DNA of 64,000 bases from Tumebacillus sp. BK434 (GCF_004340785.1 NZ_SLXS01000003.1:678203-742202); one strand, 5' to 3'. Positions 9,348-17,580 are shown, counted from the stretch's first letter. The notes: a model not told the origin generated them from the letters alone. Numbers and translations are program-made.

Positions 9348-9719
9348 CAACATCGCAAAATACGAAAAAGCAACGAAGGAATTGTCAGTTTCGTTCGTGT
9401 TTCAGAGAGCCGGTGGGAGCTGTGAACCGGTACACGGGAAACCAGACGAGCATTCCGGAGCATTTTTTCCGAACACCGCTCGACCTGTATGCAGGCGGGC
9501 AGGCTTAGTAGGGGGAAACGGACGGCCCCGTTATCGGCTTGTTTTAGATCGCAATGGTTGCGGGGGATGCCCTGCGTTGCGACCTGCTGAGGCAGCCGTG
9601 CGCGAGCCGGCTGCGAAGAAGGGTGGAACCGCGAAGGAGTTTTTCAATCCTCTCGTCCCTTTCTGCACATCATAGACACCCGTGTGTGTATGTGCAGAAA
9701 GGGATGAGAGGATTTTTTG
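9348..9719 (+). promoter_or_regulatory. Serine T-box riboswitch with terminator
   Basis: T-box leader that senses uncharged tRNA. The Stem I motif AGAGAGCCGGTGGGAGCTG is at about 9403-9421. The specifier codon is AGC (9449-9451) followed by ATTCCGGAGC, aligning with the GGC-ATTCTTGAGC arrangement I recall for the glyQS leader. The T-box sequence AGGGTGGAACCGCG is at 9620-9633, and the terminator stem runs from AATCCTCTCGTCCC (9646) to GGATGAGAGGATT with a T-run ending at 9719. AGC is a serine codon, matching the serine-biosynthesis genes behind it. Confidence 0.92.
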
Positions 9720-9757
9720 CGTTTTTAGGCGTGAGTGAAGAGAAGGAGGAGATGAAG

Positions 9758-10924
9758 ATGTTTCAAGAACAAGTGTTGCTGCGCATTCCCGGACCGACCC
9801 CGCTGCCCCCGCAGGTGGAGCGCGCGATGAACCGCCCGATCACCGGGCACCGCAGCGGAGAGTTTTCCCGACTGTTCGCCGAGACGGCCGAACGGCTGAA
9901 ACTGGTGTTCCAAACGCAGCAAGACGTGCTGATCCTCGCCGGCTCCGGCACGGCCGGGCTGGAAGCGGCAGTATGCAATGTCGTCTCGCCGGGCGACAAA
10001 GTGCTGGTGCTGTGCGGAGGCAATTTCGGCGAGCGCTTTGTGAAGATCTGCAAGGCATACGGAGCGAACGTGTTGGAGGTGGAAGCGAGCTGGGGCGACC
10101 CGATCGATCCGGAGCTCGTCGCCGCCACCCTCGCCGAGCACCCCGATGTCAAAGCGGTCTTCGCCACCCACTGTGAGACCTCGACCGGCGTGCTGCACCC
10201 GATCCGCGAGATCGCCCGCCGCGTGCAGGCGACCGCTGCGCTGCTGATCGTCGATGCCGTCTCCTCGCTTGGCGCCGTCGACCTGCCGATGGACGACTGG
10301 GGCTTGGACATCGTCGTGACAGGATCGCAAAAAGCGCTGATGCTGCCGCCGGGCTTGACTTTCCTCGCCTTGAGCGAACGGGCGTGGGACGTCGTGGCGA
10401 ACAACCGGACGCCGCGTTTTTACTTCGACCTGCGCGCCTACAAGAAGCAGTTGCAGGCCCGCACGACGCCGTACACCCCGGCCGTCTCCTTGCTCTACGG
10501 GCTGGACGAAGTGCTGAAGCTGATCGAAGCGGAAGGACTGCCGCGCATCTTCGACCGCCACCTGCTCTTGCAAAAGATGACCCGCCGCGCGGTGCAGGCG
10601 CTGGAGCTGCCGTTGTTCACGACAGACGAAGCGGCCTCGCCGACCGTGACGTCGGTCGGCGTGTGCGACTTCGATGTTGAAAAGCTGCGCCAAGCGCTGC
10701 GCACCGCGTTCAACTTGTCGGTCGCAGGCGGCCAGCAGCACCTGAAAGGCCAGATCTTCCGCATCGGCCACATGGGGTACTGCTCGCCGGCCGATGTGCT
10801 GCAAACGATCGCACTGCTGGAGGTCGGGCTGTTCCAGGCTGGCGCACCCGTCGCGCTCGGCAGGGGCGTGCGGGCAGCGCAGGAAGTGTATCTGACACAC
10901 AAGGAGGCGGTTACTCATGGTTAA
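9758..10924 (+). CDS. Class V aminotransferase (phosphoserine / serine-pyruvate aminotransferase-like)
   Basis: PLP-dependent enzyme of 388 residues in the alanine-glyoxylate/serine-pyruvate group. The N-terminus LRIPGPTPLPPQV and ITGHRSGEFS are typical. The PLP lysine is Lys192 in VTGSQKALMLPPG, and VDAVSSLGAVDLPMD carries the Asp that contacts the pyridine nitrogen. The RIGHMGYCSPADV end motif is present. The second ATG (9758) is preferred because AAGGAGG lies 8 nt before it. The stop overlaps serA by 8 bp. With a serine T-box upstream and serA behind, it probably makes phosphoserine from 3-phosphohydroxypyruvate (SerC role), although the family is not classical SerC. Confidence 0.85.
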   Translation: MFQEQVLLRIPGPTPLPPQVERAMNRPITGHRSGEFSRLFAETAERLKLVFQTQQDVLILAGSGTAGLEAAVCNVVSPGDKVLVLCGGNFGERFVKICKAYGANVLEVEASWGDPIDPELVAATLAEHPDVKAVFATHCETSTGVLHPIREIARRVQATAALLIVDAVSSLGAVDLPMDDWGLDIVVTGSQKALMLPPGLTFLALSERAWDVVANNRTPRFYFDLRAYKKQLQARTTPYTPAVSLLYGLDEVLKLIEAEGLPRIFDRHLLLQKMTRRAVQALELPLFTTDEAASPTVTSVGVCDFDVEKLRQALRTAFNLSVAGGQQHLKGQIFRIGHMGYCSPADVLQTIALLEVGLFQAGAPVALGRGVRAAQEVYLTHKEAVTHG

Positions 10925-12509
10925 GCATCGCGTATTGGTCAGCGACCCGATCTCGGAGCAAGGTCTGGCCGCCTTGCTGGAAGCGCCGGAAGTGGAGGTG
11001 GACATTCGCACCGACCTGACGCCCGAGGGGCTGCTCGAAGTGATCGGCGGCTATGACGCGCTGCTCGTCCGCTCGCAAACGCAAGTGACGGCCGAAGTGC
11101 TGCAGGCCGGAGTCAACCTCCGAGCCATCGGGCGGGCCGGGGTCGGCGTCGACAACATCGACGTGGCCGCCGCGACCCGGCAAGGCGTGATCGTGATCAA
11201 CGCACCGGACGGGAACACGATCTCCACCTGCGAGCACACTTTCGCCATGCTGCTCGCCATGGCGCGCAAGATCCCGCAGGCGCACGGCAAGCTGAAAGGC
11301 GGTGCGTGGGACCGCAAATCATTTGTCGGCGTGGAGCTTAGCGGCAAGACGCTCGGCATCTTGGGCTTTGGCCGCATCGGGACGGAAGTGGCCAAGCGGG
11401 CCTTGGCGTTCAACATGCGGGTGCTGGCGTTCGACCCGTTTTTAACCCGCGAGCGCGCGGAGAAAGTCGGCGTGGTGATGGCGTCGGTGGACGAGGTCGT
11501 CGCAGCGGCAGATTTCATCACCGTGCATACGCCCTTGATCAAAGAGACGAAACACCTGCTCTCCCGCGACCAGTTCGCCCGGATGAAGCCGGGCGTGCGC
11601 ATCCTCAACTGCGCCCGCGGCGGCATCATCGACGAAGCGGCGCTGATCGAAGCGTTACAGCGCGGCAAGGTGGCAGGCGCCGCCCTGGACGTTTTTGAAA
11701 CGGAGCCGGCGACTTTGGAGAACCCGCTGCTCTCGTTTGAGAACGTCGTGGTCGCGCCGCATCTGGGCGCTTCGACCGAAGAGGCGCAGATCAACGTGGC
11801 GATCGACGTCGGGCGGGAACTGCTCCAGTTGCTCCGGGACCGTCCGTTCAAAAATGCGGTCAACCTGCCGTCCTTGTCGGACGAAGCGATGCGCACGATC
11901 TCGCCGTATCTTGAGCTGGCGGAGAAAGCGGGCCGTCTGGCGGCGGCGCTGGCGGAAGGGCCGGTGCAGAAGATCGAGATGACCTACGCGGGCAAGCTGG
12001 CCGACAAGCAGACCGACCCGCTGACCCGTTCGATTCTGAAAGGGCTGCTCGGGTACCACCACGGAGAGGAAGTCAACTACGTCAACGCGCCGTATCTGGC
12101 CGAGCAGCACCGCATTCGGCTGACCGAGACCAAGACGACGCGCCATGATCTCTACGCCGACCTGCTGCAGGTGACGGTGCAGACCGACCAAGGCGACGTG
12201 ACGATCGCAGGCACTTTGATCGCCGACCTCGGCCCGCGCATCGTGCAGATCAACGATTTCAAAGTCGACCTCGCCCCGGAAGGCACGCTCCTGATGACCG
12301 AGCACCTCGACCAGCCCGGCATGATCGGCAAAGTCGGCACCCTGCTCGGCCGCGCCGACATCAACATCGCTGCCATGCAAGTCGCCCGCCGCTCACAGGG
12401 TGGAATGGCGCTGATGATTCTGGCGGTGGATAAGATGTTAGATGCGGAGACGTTTGAGGCGATCCAGTATGTCAACGGGATTCGGAGAGTACGGGAAGTG
12501 ACGGTGTGA
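10917..12509 (+). CDS. serA: D-3-phosphoglycerate dehydrogenase
   Basis: First step of serine synthesis: 3-phosphoglycerate to 3-phosphohydroxypyruvate with NAD+. The protein has 530 residues, the long form with catalytic domain, intervening (ASB) domain and C-terminal ACT domain. Visible motifs are LGFGRIGTEVAKRA (NAD binding), NCARGGIIDEAAL, and PHLGASTEEAQ with the catalytic His. The ACT domain starts near LLMTEHLDQPGMIGKVGTLL and probably binds serine for feedback. ATG at 10917 overlaps the end of the aminotransferase, so translation is coupled. A terminator follows. Confidence 0.95.
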   Translation: MVKHRVLVSDPISEQGLAALLEAPEVEVDIRTDLTPEGLLEVIGGYDALLVRSQTQVTAEVLQAGVNLRAIGRAGVGVDNIDVAAATRQGVIVINAPDGNTISTCEHTFAMLLAMARKIPQAHGKLKGGAWDRKSFVGVELSGKTLGILGFGRIGTEVAKRALAFNMRVLAFDPFLTRERAEKVGVVMASVDEVVAAADFITVHTPLIKETKHLLSRDQFARMKPGVRILNCARGGIIDEAALIEALQRGKVAGAALDVFETEPATLENPLLSFENVVVAPHLGASTEEAQINVAIDVGRELLQLLRDRPFKNAVNLPSLSDEAMRTISPYLELAEKAGRLAAALAEGPVQKIEMTYAGKLADKQTDPLTRSILKGLLGYHHGEEVNYVNAPYLAEQHRIRLTETKTTRHDLYADLLQVTVQTDQGDVTIAGTLIADLGPRIVQINDFKVDLAPEGTLLMTEHLDQPGMIGKVGTLLGRADINIAAMQVARRSQGGMALMILAVDKMLDAETFEAIQYVNGIRRVREVTV

Positions 12510-12535
12510 GCTGATTTTCCGTTTTGGTAAGAAAG

Positions 12536-12557
12536 AACCCCGCCTCTCGGCGGGGTT
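12536..12557 (+). terminator. Terminator of the serine operon
   Basis: AACCCCGCC-TCT-CGGCGGGGTTT, a 9-bp stem with a short T-run, 27 nt after the serA stop. Confidence 0.8.
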
Positions 12558-12575
12558 TCGTATTTCGACTCTCCA

Positions 12576-13388
12576 TTATTTCGCTCGCCAGTCTGCCTTC
12601 TTAATAATCAGCACCGTAAACACCAGCGCATACCCTGACAAGATCAGCAGTTGCCAGCCCACCGTCGCATCGTACCCGGTCAAGAGCAGAGTGCGGGCGG
12701 CTTCCGCGATGTACGTGGTCGGAAAGACATACGCGATGTTTTGCAGCGCACCCGGCAGTTGCTCCATCGTCACCATGACCGGGGAGAGGAAGGAGAGGAA
12801 CATCATCAGCACTTGGCTGATCATGTTGGTCAGCTGCTGGTTCTTGCTCCAGAATCCGATCACCGTGCCGAATGCGGAACAGACATACGTCGCCAGGAAA
12901 AACAGCGGCAAGAGCCACCAGCTGTACTGGAAGTCTACCTGAAATGCCAGCTTGCCGATCAGCGTCATCACGACCAGTGACGGCACGGTGTTCAACAGTC
13001 CGCGGAATAAGACGGCGGTGACAAAAGACAATTTGTGCAATGGAAGTGAGAGATAGTAGGTAAAATGCCCCTGCTCCTTCTGCCAGGAGATGCTTTGCGA
13101 CATCATGTTCACGCCCGACACGATCACCCCGAAGATCATGTTGCCCGCGATCGTCTGCACGATGTAGGCCGGGGTGGGATTGGGATTCAAGAATTTCATA
13201 AACAGCAGGGTCGTCATCGGGAACATGCTGGCCAGCAGCACCACCCAGACCCAGTTTTCACGGAGTTGGAGCAGTTGCATCCAGCAGAGCGTCGCCAGTT
13301 CGCTGACTTTGCGCTTCCAGAGCGGGATGCCTTCGCTCTTGAGAATCGATTGCGGCATCGGGGCCGCTCCCATAGCTGTTGCTTTCAT
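12576..13388 (-). CDS. ABC-2 type exporter permease
   Basis: Membrane subunit of 270 residues with about six hydrophobic helices (for example WVWVVLLASMFPMTTLLFMKF and LVVMTLIGKLAFQV). It matches the ABC-2 permease layout of drug or lipid exporters. The start is ATG 13388 (MKATAMGAAP), only 1 nt after the ATPase stop; longer in-frame starts upstream would run inside the ATPase gene. It pairs with the ATPase just upstream. The substrate is unknown. Confidence 0.82.
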   Translation of the reverse strand: MKATAMGAAPMPQSILKSEGIPLWKRKVSELATLCWMQLLQLRENWVWVVLLASMFPMTTLLFMKFLNPNPTPAYIVQTIAGNMIFGVIVSGVNMMSQSISWQKEQGHFTYYLSLPLHKLSFVTAVLFRGLLNTVPSLVVMTLIGKLAFQVDFQYSWWLLPLFFLATYVCSAFGTVIGFWSKNQQLTNMISQVLMMFLSFLSPVMVTMEQLPGALQNIAYVFPTTYIAEAARTLLLTGYDATVGWQLLILSGYALVFTVLIIKKADWRAK

Positions 13389-13389
13389 C

Positions 13390-14328
13390 TTAGATCGAAC
13401 CTTCCTTTCCACCCAGCTTGAAATACACGTCTTCGAGGCTCGGCGGCACCACGCGGTACTCTTCACAGCCTGCGCCCGCCTGACTGACGACCGTTTGCAG
13501 CGCTTCGCCAGCCTGCCCTTCTTCCATAAAGAGGCGGATCTTGTTCGCAGCCGGGCGCTGCAAGGTGCCGAAGCTTTGCAGCAGCCGTTCCAGCCGCTCC
13601 CCTTCTTCTGGCAACACGGTCAGCTCCAGCCGCAGCCGGCTGTCCACCTGCTGCTTCAGCTTGCCGACCGAGTCGTAGGCGAGCAGCCGGCCGTGGTCGA
13701 TCACCGCGACTTTGTCGACGACTTGCTCCGCTTCCAGCACGTTGTGCGTGACGAGCAGGATCGTCGTGCCCGCTTGGCGGTTGCGCTCCGCCAAGGTGTC
13801 CCAGAGCTGGCGGCGGCGCTCCGGGTCGAGCTCGTTGGTCGGCTCGTCGAGGATCAGCACCGGCAGCTCGCCGATCAGCACGGTGGCGAACCCGACCATG
13901 CGCTGCTGCCCGCCCGACATTTTGCGAATCTCGCGCTTGCGGACTTCGCCGAGGTTCAGCAGCTCGATCAGGCGGTCGCTCGCCTGCTTCGCCGCCGCCC
14001 GCGACATGCCGCGCAGACGGCCCGTGCAGTAGATCGCTTCATACCCGGTCAAAGCGTCAAGCGCCGCCGGACGCTGGTCGTAATACCCGACATACTGCGG
14101 GATCAGGTCGGAGCGCTTGATCACGTCCGCCCCGAACAGCCGGATCTCCCCCGACGTCGGCTTCACATGGCCGACCATCTGCTTGATCAGCGTCGATTTG
14201 CCGGCCCCGTTTGGCCCCAGCACGCCGACCACTTCGCCTTGTCGGATCGTGAGCGAGATGTTGTCATTTGCCTTTTTCTGATTCTCATAGATTTTGGTCA
14301 GTCCGTTCACTTCGTACACCGTGTTCAT
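13390..14328 (-). CDS. ABC transporter ATP-binding subunit
   Basis: ATPase of 312 residues. Walker A GPNGAGKSTLI, signature region KMSGGQQRMVGFAT, Walker B VLILDEPTNELDP and the H-loop LLVTHN are all present. A C-terminal extension of about 85 residues follows the core, as in many exporter ATPases. ATG 14328 (MNTVYEV) has GGAGGGAG upstream; earlier ATGs lack an SD. It forms a two-gene exporter with the permease behind it. Confidence 0.9.
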   Translation of the reverse strand: MNTVYEVNGLTKIYENQKKANDNISLTIRQGEVVGVLGPNGAGKSTLIKQMVGHVKPTSGEIRLFGADVIKRSDLIPQYVGYYDQRPAALDALTGYEAIYCTGRLRGMSRAAAKQASDRLIELLNLGEVRKREIRKMSGGQQRMVGFATVLIGELPVLILDEPTNELDPERRRQLWDTLAERNRQAGTTILLVTHNVLEAEQVVDKVAVIDHGRLLAYDSVGKLKQQVDSRLRLELTVLPEEGERLERLLQSFGTLQRPAANKIRLFMEEGQAGEALQTVVSQAGAGCEEYRVVPPSLEDVYFKLGGKEGSI

Positions 14329-14405
14329 GCGCTGTCTCCCTCCACAACTTGTTGATTTCATTGTAGGGAAAATCATCCAAACACGCGCCGCCCCATAGTC
14401 GGGAT

Positions 14406-14431
14406 GCCGCTCCGTCCCGAGACGGAGCGGC
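14406..14431. repeat. Perfect inverted repeat between divergent genes
   Basis: GCCGCTCCGTC-CCGA-GACGGAGCGGC, an 11-bp perfect stem. No T-run follows on either side, so it is an unlikely terminator. It lies between the divergent ABC operon and the DUF1284/CHY gene and could be an operator or an RNA hairpin. Confidence 0.55.
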
Positions 14432-14465
14432 AGCTAAGACCCTCCTCAGAAAACGGAGCATGTGC

Positions 14466-14471
14466 TATAGT
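14466..14471 (+). promoter_or_regulatory. Extended -10 element of the DUF1284/CHY gene
   Basis: TGC-TATAGT (TATAGT at 14466-14471), about 40 nt before the start codon; the -35 is poor. Confidence 0.45.
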
Positions 14472-14508
14472 AGGAAGACTTTGAAGGATCTGCAAAAGGA
14501 GATGCGAC

Positions 14509-15240
14509 ATGAGGATCTCATTGCGAGGACATCATCTGCTCTGTCTGCTCGGCTACCGGGGGATGGGGTATTCGGACGACTATGTGGACAACATGACCCG
14601 GGTCTATCGGCAACTGCTCGACGACCCCAAGACGCCGTGCCAGATCATCAGCGGCAAGGACATGCTCTGCGCCTGCTTTCCGGCGGACGGAGAGTACCAC
14701 TGCGAGGATCAAAATGTGGCCGAGCGCGACGCGCTGATCCTGCAGCGGCTCGGGCTGAAGGCCGGGGACGTGGTGACGTGGGAGGAGATCTTGTCGCGGG
14801 TGGCCCGTTCGCTGCAGCCGGACGATCTGCTGGAGATCTGCTCGACCTGCCCGTGGCTGCCCTACGGAGTCTGTCAGGAAGGCATCGGCAACATTGTCGC
14901 CGGCGAACCGCTGCCCGACGTGCGCCCCCGCGTGTACGGGGTGGAGGTCGATGCACAGACGCGGTGCAGGCATTACCGCTCCGAGGTGGACATCATCGCG
15001 CTGAAGTTCGGATGCTGCGAGCGCTATTATCCCTGCTATGAGTGCCATCAGGAGGTGGCGGATCATCCGCCACAGCCTTGGCCCCGCGCGCGGTTCGACG
15101 AACCGGCCGTGCTGTGCGGCGCCTGCGGAACGGAGCTGACGGTGCAGGCGTACCAAGACTGCGCTTCCCAATGCCCGGCTTGCGGCGCGTCGTTCAATCC
15201 GGGCTGTCAGTTGCACCACCATCTGTATTTTGAGACATGA
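14509..15240 (+). CDS. DUF1284 - CHY zinc-finger fusion protein
   Basis: Cysteine-rich protein of 243 residues made of two families. Residues about 1-135 match DUF1284 (start MRISLRGHHLLCLLGYRGMG, later CSTCPWLPYGVCQ), thought to bind an iron-sulfur centre or metal. Residues about 145-243 are a CHY zinc finger: RCRHYRSEVDIIALKFGCC, YYPCYECHQE, LCGACGTELT, CPACGASFNPGC and the final HHHLYFE. ATG 14509 has AAGGAGATG 8 nt upstream. It is a single gene between its own -10 element and a terminator. The biochemical role of both halves is unknown. Confidence 0.82.
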   Translation: MRISLRGHHLLCLLGYRGMGYSDDYVDNMTRVYRQLLDDPKTPCQIISGKDMLCACFPADGEYHCEDQNVAERDALILQRLGLKAGDVVTWEEILSRVARSLQPDDLLEICSTCPWLPYGVCQEGIGNIVAGEPLPDVRPRVYGVEVDAQTRCRHYRSEVDIIALKFGCCERYYPCYECHQEVADHPPQPWPRARFDEPAVLCGACGTELTVQAYQDCASQCPACGASFNPGCQLHHHLYFET

Positions 15241-15241
15241 G

Positions 15242-15275
15242 AAAAAGGCCATCCTGCGCCGAGGATGGCCTTTTT
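15242..15275. terminator. Bidirectional terminator
   Basis: AAAAAGGCCATCCT-GCGCCG-AGGATGGCCTTTTT, a 14-bp stem shared by the DUF1284/CHY gene and the convergent mqnD. Confidence 0.88.
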
Positions 15276-15284
15276 CGATTCCGG

Positions 15285-16121
15285 TTATTTGAGCAGCGCC
15301 AGATCGAATTCCGGTACCAGACCCTCTTGCGCCGCACGGGACAGCAGGACGGTGACCGCTTCATAGCCTTTGTCGCCAAGATCGCGGGTGAACTCGTTGA
15401 CGTAGAGGCCGATGTGCTGTCGGGCCACGTCGGGCGACATCTCCTGCGCGTGGCACATCACGTAGTCTCGGGACGCTTCCGGGTGTGCCCAGGCGTATTC
15501 GACCGACGCGCGCGCCCAGCCGGCGATCGCTTCCAGATCGAGCGAGCGCTTGGCGATGATCGCGCCGAGCGGGATCGGCAGGCCGGTGTCGCCTTCCCAC
15601 CAGTTGCCCATGTCGGCGAGCAGGGTCAGACCATAATTTTGATAGGTAAACCGCGCTTCGTGAATGACGAGGCCGGCGTCGATTTGGCCGTCTCGTACTG
15701 CCGGCATGATCTCATGGAACGGCATGACGACGATCTCGCCAACGCCGCCCGGCACGTTTTGCGCCGCCCAGAGGCGGAACAGCAGGTAGGCGGTGGAGCG
15801 CTCGCTCGGCACCGCCACTTTTTTGCCGGTCAAAGCGGCCGGGTTGCCTGCCGCCGCTGCGTTCGCCGTCAGCACGAGCGGGCCGCAACCGCGGCCCAAC
15901 GCGCCGCCGCAAGGGAGCAAAGCGTAGTCTTGCAGCACCCATGGCAGGGCTGCGTAGGAAATCTTCAGCACTTCCGGCCCTTCGCCACTGGCAGCGAGAC
16001 CGTTGGTGATGTCGATGTCGGCGTACATCACGTCCAGCTCAGGGGCTCCTTCGATTAATCCATGCGCCCAGGCGTGGAATACAAACGTGTCGTTCGGACA
16101 CGGAGAGTAAGCGATTTTCAT
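15285..16121 (-). CDS. mqnD: 1,4-dihydroxy-6-naphthoate synthase (futalosine pathway)
   Basis: MqnD turns cyclic dehypoxanthine futalosine into 1,4-dihydroxy-6-naphthoate in the alternative menaquinone route. 278 residues with the periplasmic-binding-protein-like fold: start MKIAYSPCPNDTFVFHAW, DIDITNGLA, the PSERSTAYLL loop and GLVIHEARFTYQNYGL. Its ATG directly abuts the mqnB stop codon (TAA-ATG). Pairing with a futalosine hydrolase supports the assignment. It implies menaquinone is made through futalosine rather than the classical menFDHCEB route. Confidence 0.92.
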   Translation of the reverse strand: MKIAYSPCPNDTFVFHAWAHGLIEGAPELDVMYADIDITNGLAASGEGPEVLKISYAALPWVLQDYALLPCGGALGRGCGPLVLTANAAAAGNPAALTGKKVAVPSERSTAYLLFRLWAAQNVPGGVGEIVVMPFHEIMPAVRDGQIDAGLVIHEARFTYQNYGLTLLADMGNWWEGDTGLPIPLGAIIAKRSLDLEAIAGWARASVEYAWAHPEASRDYVMCHAQEMSPDVARQHIGLYVNEFTRDLGDKGYEAVTVLLSRAAQEGLVPEFDLALLK

Positions 16122-16778
16122 TTACAGCACCTCCACCAAAACTGCGCCTGCCGCTTGCAGGGCATCAAAAGCATCTTTCATCCGCCATGCCGCCCGGTCG
16201 CGCGGACCGACAGCGTTGGAGATCGCACGAATTTCCAAAACGGGCAGCCCCGCATCCTGTGCGGCAAACGCCACCCCGTAGCCTTCCATCGCTTCTGCCG
16301 CCGCGCCCGGCACGCGTGCGGCCAGTCTCTGCGCGGTCTCGGCCGTCCCGGTCACCGTTGCCAAAGTTAACACCGGCCCGGAGGTCGCGGTCAGCCCGGC
16401 CGCTTGCAGTGCTGCCGTGACTTGGGCAGCCCGTTTTGCGTCAGCCTCCACGCGAGAAGCGCCAAAGCCCAGCTCGTCCACGCTGGCGAACCCTTCTCCC
16501 GTCTCCGCGCCCAGATCGGCGGCGAGGATCTCTGTCGCCACGACGAGCGACCCGACCGGCGCCCGCTCCACAAAGCCGCCGCCGATCCCTGCGCTGATCA
16601 CCAGCCCGTAGTCCCCGGCAGCAATCGCCTTCGCGGTCCTGACCCCGGCCGCCACCGGCCCGACGCCGCCAACCTGCACGTCAAACCGTTCCGAGCTGCC
16701 AATCCCCCGCAAGATCGCGTCCCGTTCCGCTTCGACCGCGGTGATGACCAGCACGCGTTTTGTCTGATCTTGATTCAT
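16122..16778 (-). CDS. mqnB: Futalosine hydrolase
   Basis: Nucleosidase of 218 residues (PNP/UDP family) that releases hypoxanthine from futalosine. Typical motifs are VLVITAVEAERDAIL, the strand-turn GLVISAGIGGGFV, and AEAMEGYGVAFAAQ with the substrate-binding Met-Glu-Gly; the catalytic Asp region is EIRAISNAVGPRDR. It starts at 16778 with GAAGGTGAAG upstream and is followed without a gap by mqnD. Confidence 0.9.
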   Translation of the reverse strand: MNQDQTKRVLVITAVEAERDAILRGIGSSERFDVQVGGVGPVAAGVRTAKAIAAGDYGLVISAGIGGGFVERAPVGSLVVATEILAADLGAETGEGFASVDELGFGASRVEADAKRAAQVTAALQAAGLTATSGPVLTLATVTGTAETAQRLAARVPGAAAEAMEGYGVAFAAQDAGLPVLEIRAISNAVGPRDRAAWRMKDAFDALQAAGAVLVEVL

Positions 16779-16810
16779 TTCTTCACCTTCATCCCGTATG
16801 TATCCCTTTT

Positions 16811-16839
16811 ATTGTAGCGAACCAGTCGCTGTTTCTCAA
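16811..16839 (-). promoter_or_regulatory. Promoter of mqnBD
   Basis: Read on the minus strand: TTGAGA (16839-16834), 17-bp spacer, TACAAT (16816-16811), 33 nt before the mqnB start. Confidence 0.7.
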
Positions 16840-17102
16840 TTTGCTTCCTCGCGTTGCAGGCAAAATGACGGACATAAAAATAGACCTGCCATTCTACTAG
16901 TCCCCGTAAAAACTCCACTTCGCTTTTGTTTATACTAATATTGCTAATAGAGCGTTGTTGCATAAGGTGGTCCCCGTTAAGTACCCTGCTGTTAAACAAC
17001 ACTTTGATTGCCTTCCGTAACACAGTACGCCATCCTTTTTAACATTTGCCTCTTTTCTTCTTATTTTATAACAAAAGACTCACACACCGCGTTCTTCTAT
17101 GA
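16840..17102. other. AT-rich intergenic segment without a supported gene
   Basis: Between the mqnBD promoter and the toxin promoter. It is much richer in A+T than the flanking genes. An 82-codon minus-strand reading frame (16775-17023) has no SD and no recognisable family and overlaps the mqnB promoter, so I do not call it. The base composition fits a small inserted or decayed element that includes the toxin locus next to it. Confidence 0.5.
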
Positions 17103-17108
17103 TAGAAT
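17103..17108 (+). promoter_or_regulatory. Extended -10 of the toxin gene
   Basis: TGA-TAGAAT (TAGAAT 17103-17108), 72 nt before the toxin start, leaving a structured 5' leader. Confidence 0.5.
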
Positions 17109-17148
17109 ACAACCAACACAATTGAATAATCTCCTCAAGGGCGGTCGG

Positions 17149-17174
17149 CTCATCCCCTGTGGAAAGGGGGTGAG
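17149..17174 (+). promoter_or_regulatory. Hairpin sequestering the toxin ribosome-binding site
   Basis: CTCATCCCC (17149-17157) pairs along all 9 positions with GGGGGTGAG (17166-17174). The latter contains the SD that lies 6 nt before the toxin ATG. SD burial in the primary transcript is a known feature of type I toxins. Confidence 0.65.
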
Positions 17175-17180
17175 AAGAGT

Positions 17181-17297
17181 ATGACGGAATTCCAGACGCT
17201 CACTGTGATGATTGCATTCGGTTCGTTGATTGTCGCGATCATTTTCGGTTTGCTTTCTGTGACCATCAGCATACTAAACCTGATAAAAAAGAAATAG
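17181..17297 (+). CDS. Holin-like small membrane toxin (type I toxin-antitoxin)
   Basis: 38-residue peptide, MTEFQTLTVMIAFGSLIVAI at its start, then a second hydrophobic stretch and the basic tail LIKKK. It has one or two membrane spans and the MIAFGSLIVAI core of the Hol_Tox family (TxpA/BsrG-like toxins). The SD GGGGGTGAG is 6 nt upstream but buried in a hairpin. The mRNA should end at 17380-17414. A convergent antisense RNA overlaps its 3' end. The family call is from memory of the motif; confidence is fair because size, sequence type and locus layout agree. Confidence 0.75.
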   Translation: MTEFQTLTVMIAFGSLIVAIIFGLLSVTISILNLIKKK

Positions 17298-17437
17298 ACC
17301 TCCCTTGAGCTTGACGGCATGGAGGTCTATTTCTCAACATAAGAGCCGACACCCGTTTGGGGTATCAGTTGTGTAACGACCGTAGGTGTGTCCAGCACCT
17401 ATGGTCTTTTTTAGTTTATGCAAGTTCTATAGGACAA
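17287..17437 (-). ncRNA. Putative antisense antitoxin RNA
   Basis: On the minus strand, TTGAAG (17464-17459), about 18 nt, then TAGAAT (17440-17435) form a promoter-like pair. A transcript from about 17428 would run left across the toxin 3' UTR and end at the hairpin AATAGACCTCC / GGAGGTCTATT (about 17293-17331) followed on that strand by TTCTTTTTT, overlapping the last toxin codons. This is the layout of TxpA/RatA and BsrG/SR4 loci. Boundaries are approximate and inferred. Confidence 0.55.
17380..17414 (+). terminator. Terminator of the toxin mRNA
   Basis: GACCGTAGGTG-TGTCC-AGCACCTATGGTC followed by TTTTTT. On the other strand the same hairpin would lie near the 5' end of the antisense RNA. 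Confidence 0.7.
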
Positions 17438-17580
17438 TTCTAACATATACAGGAGCGCAACTTCAACTTTTAGAACATGAGCTGTTCGAGAGAGTTATTC
17501 GATACGCCGCTGCCACCTAGATCTACTCCCACACTGTCCCTGCCTAGATATGCAGACACAACAAAAAGGTACTGTCCGCC

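Noticed and set aside
16775..17023. 82-codon minus-strand frame in the AT-rich gap
   Set aside because: No SD, no family, overlaps the mqnB promoter and start.
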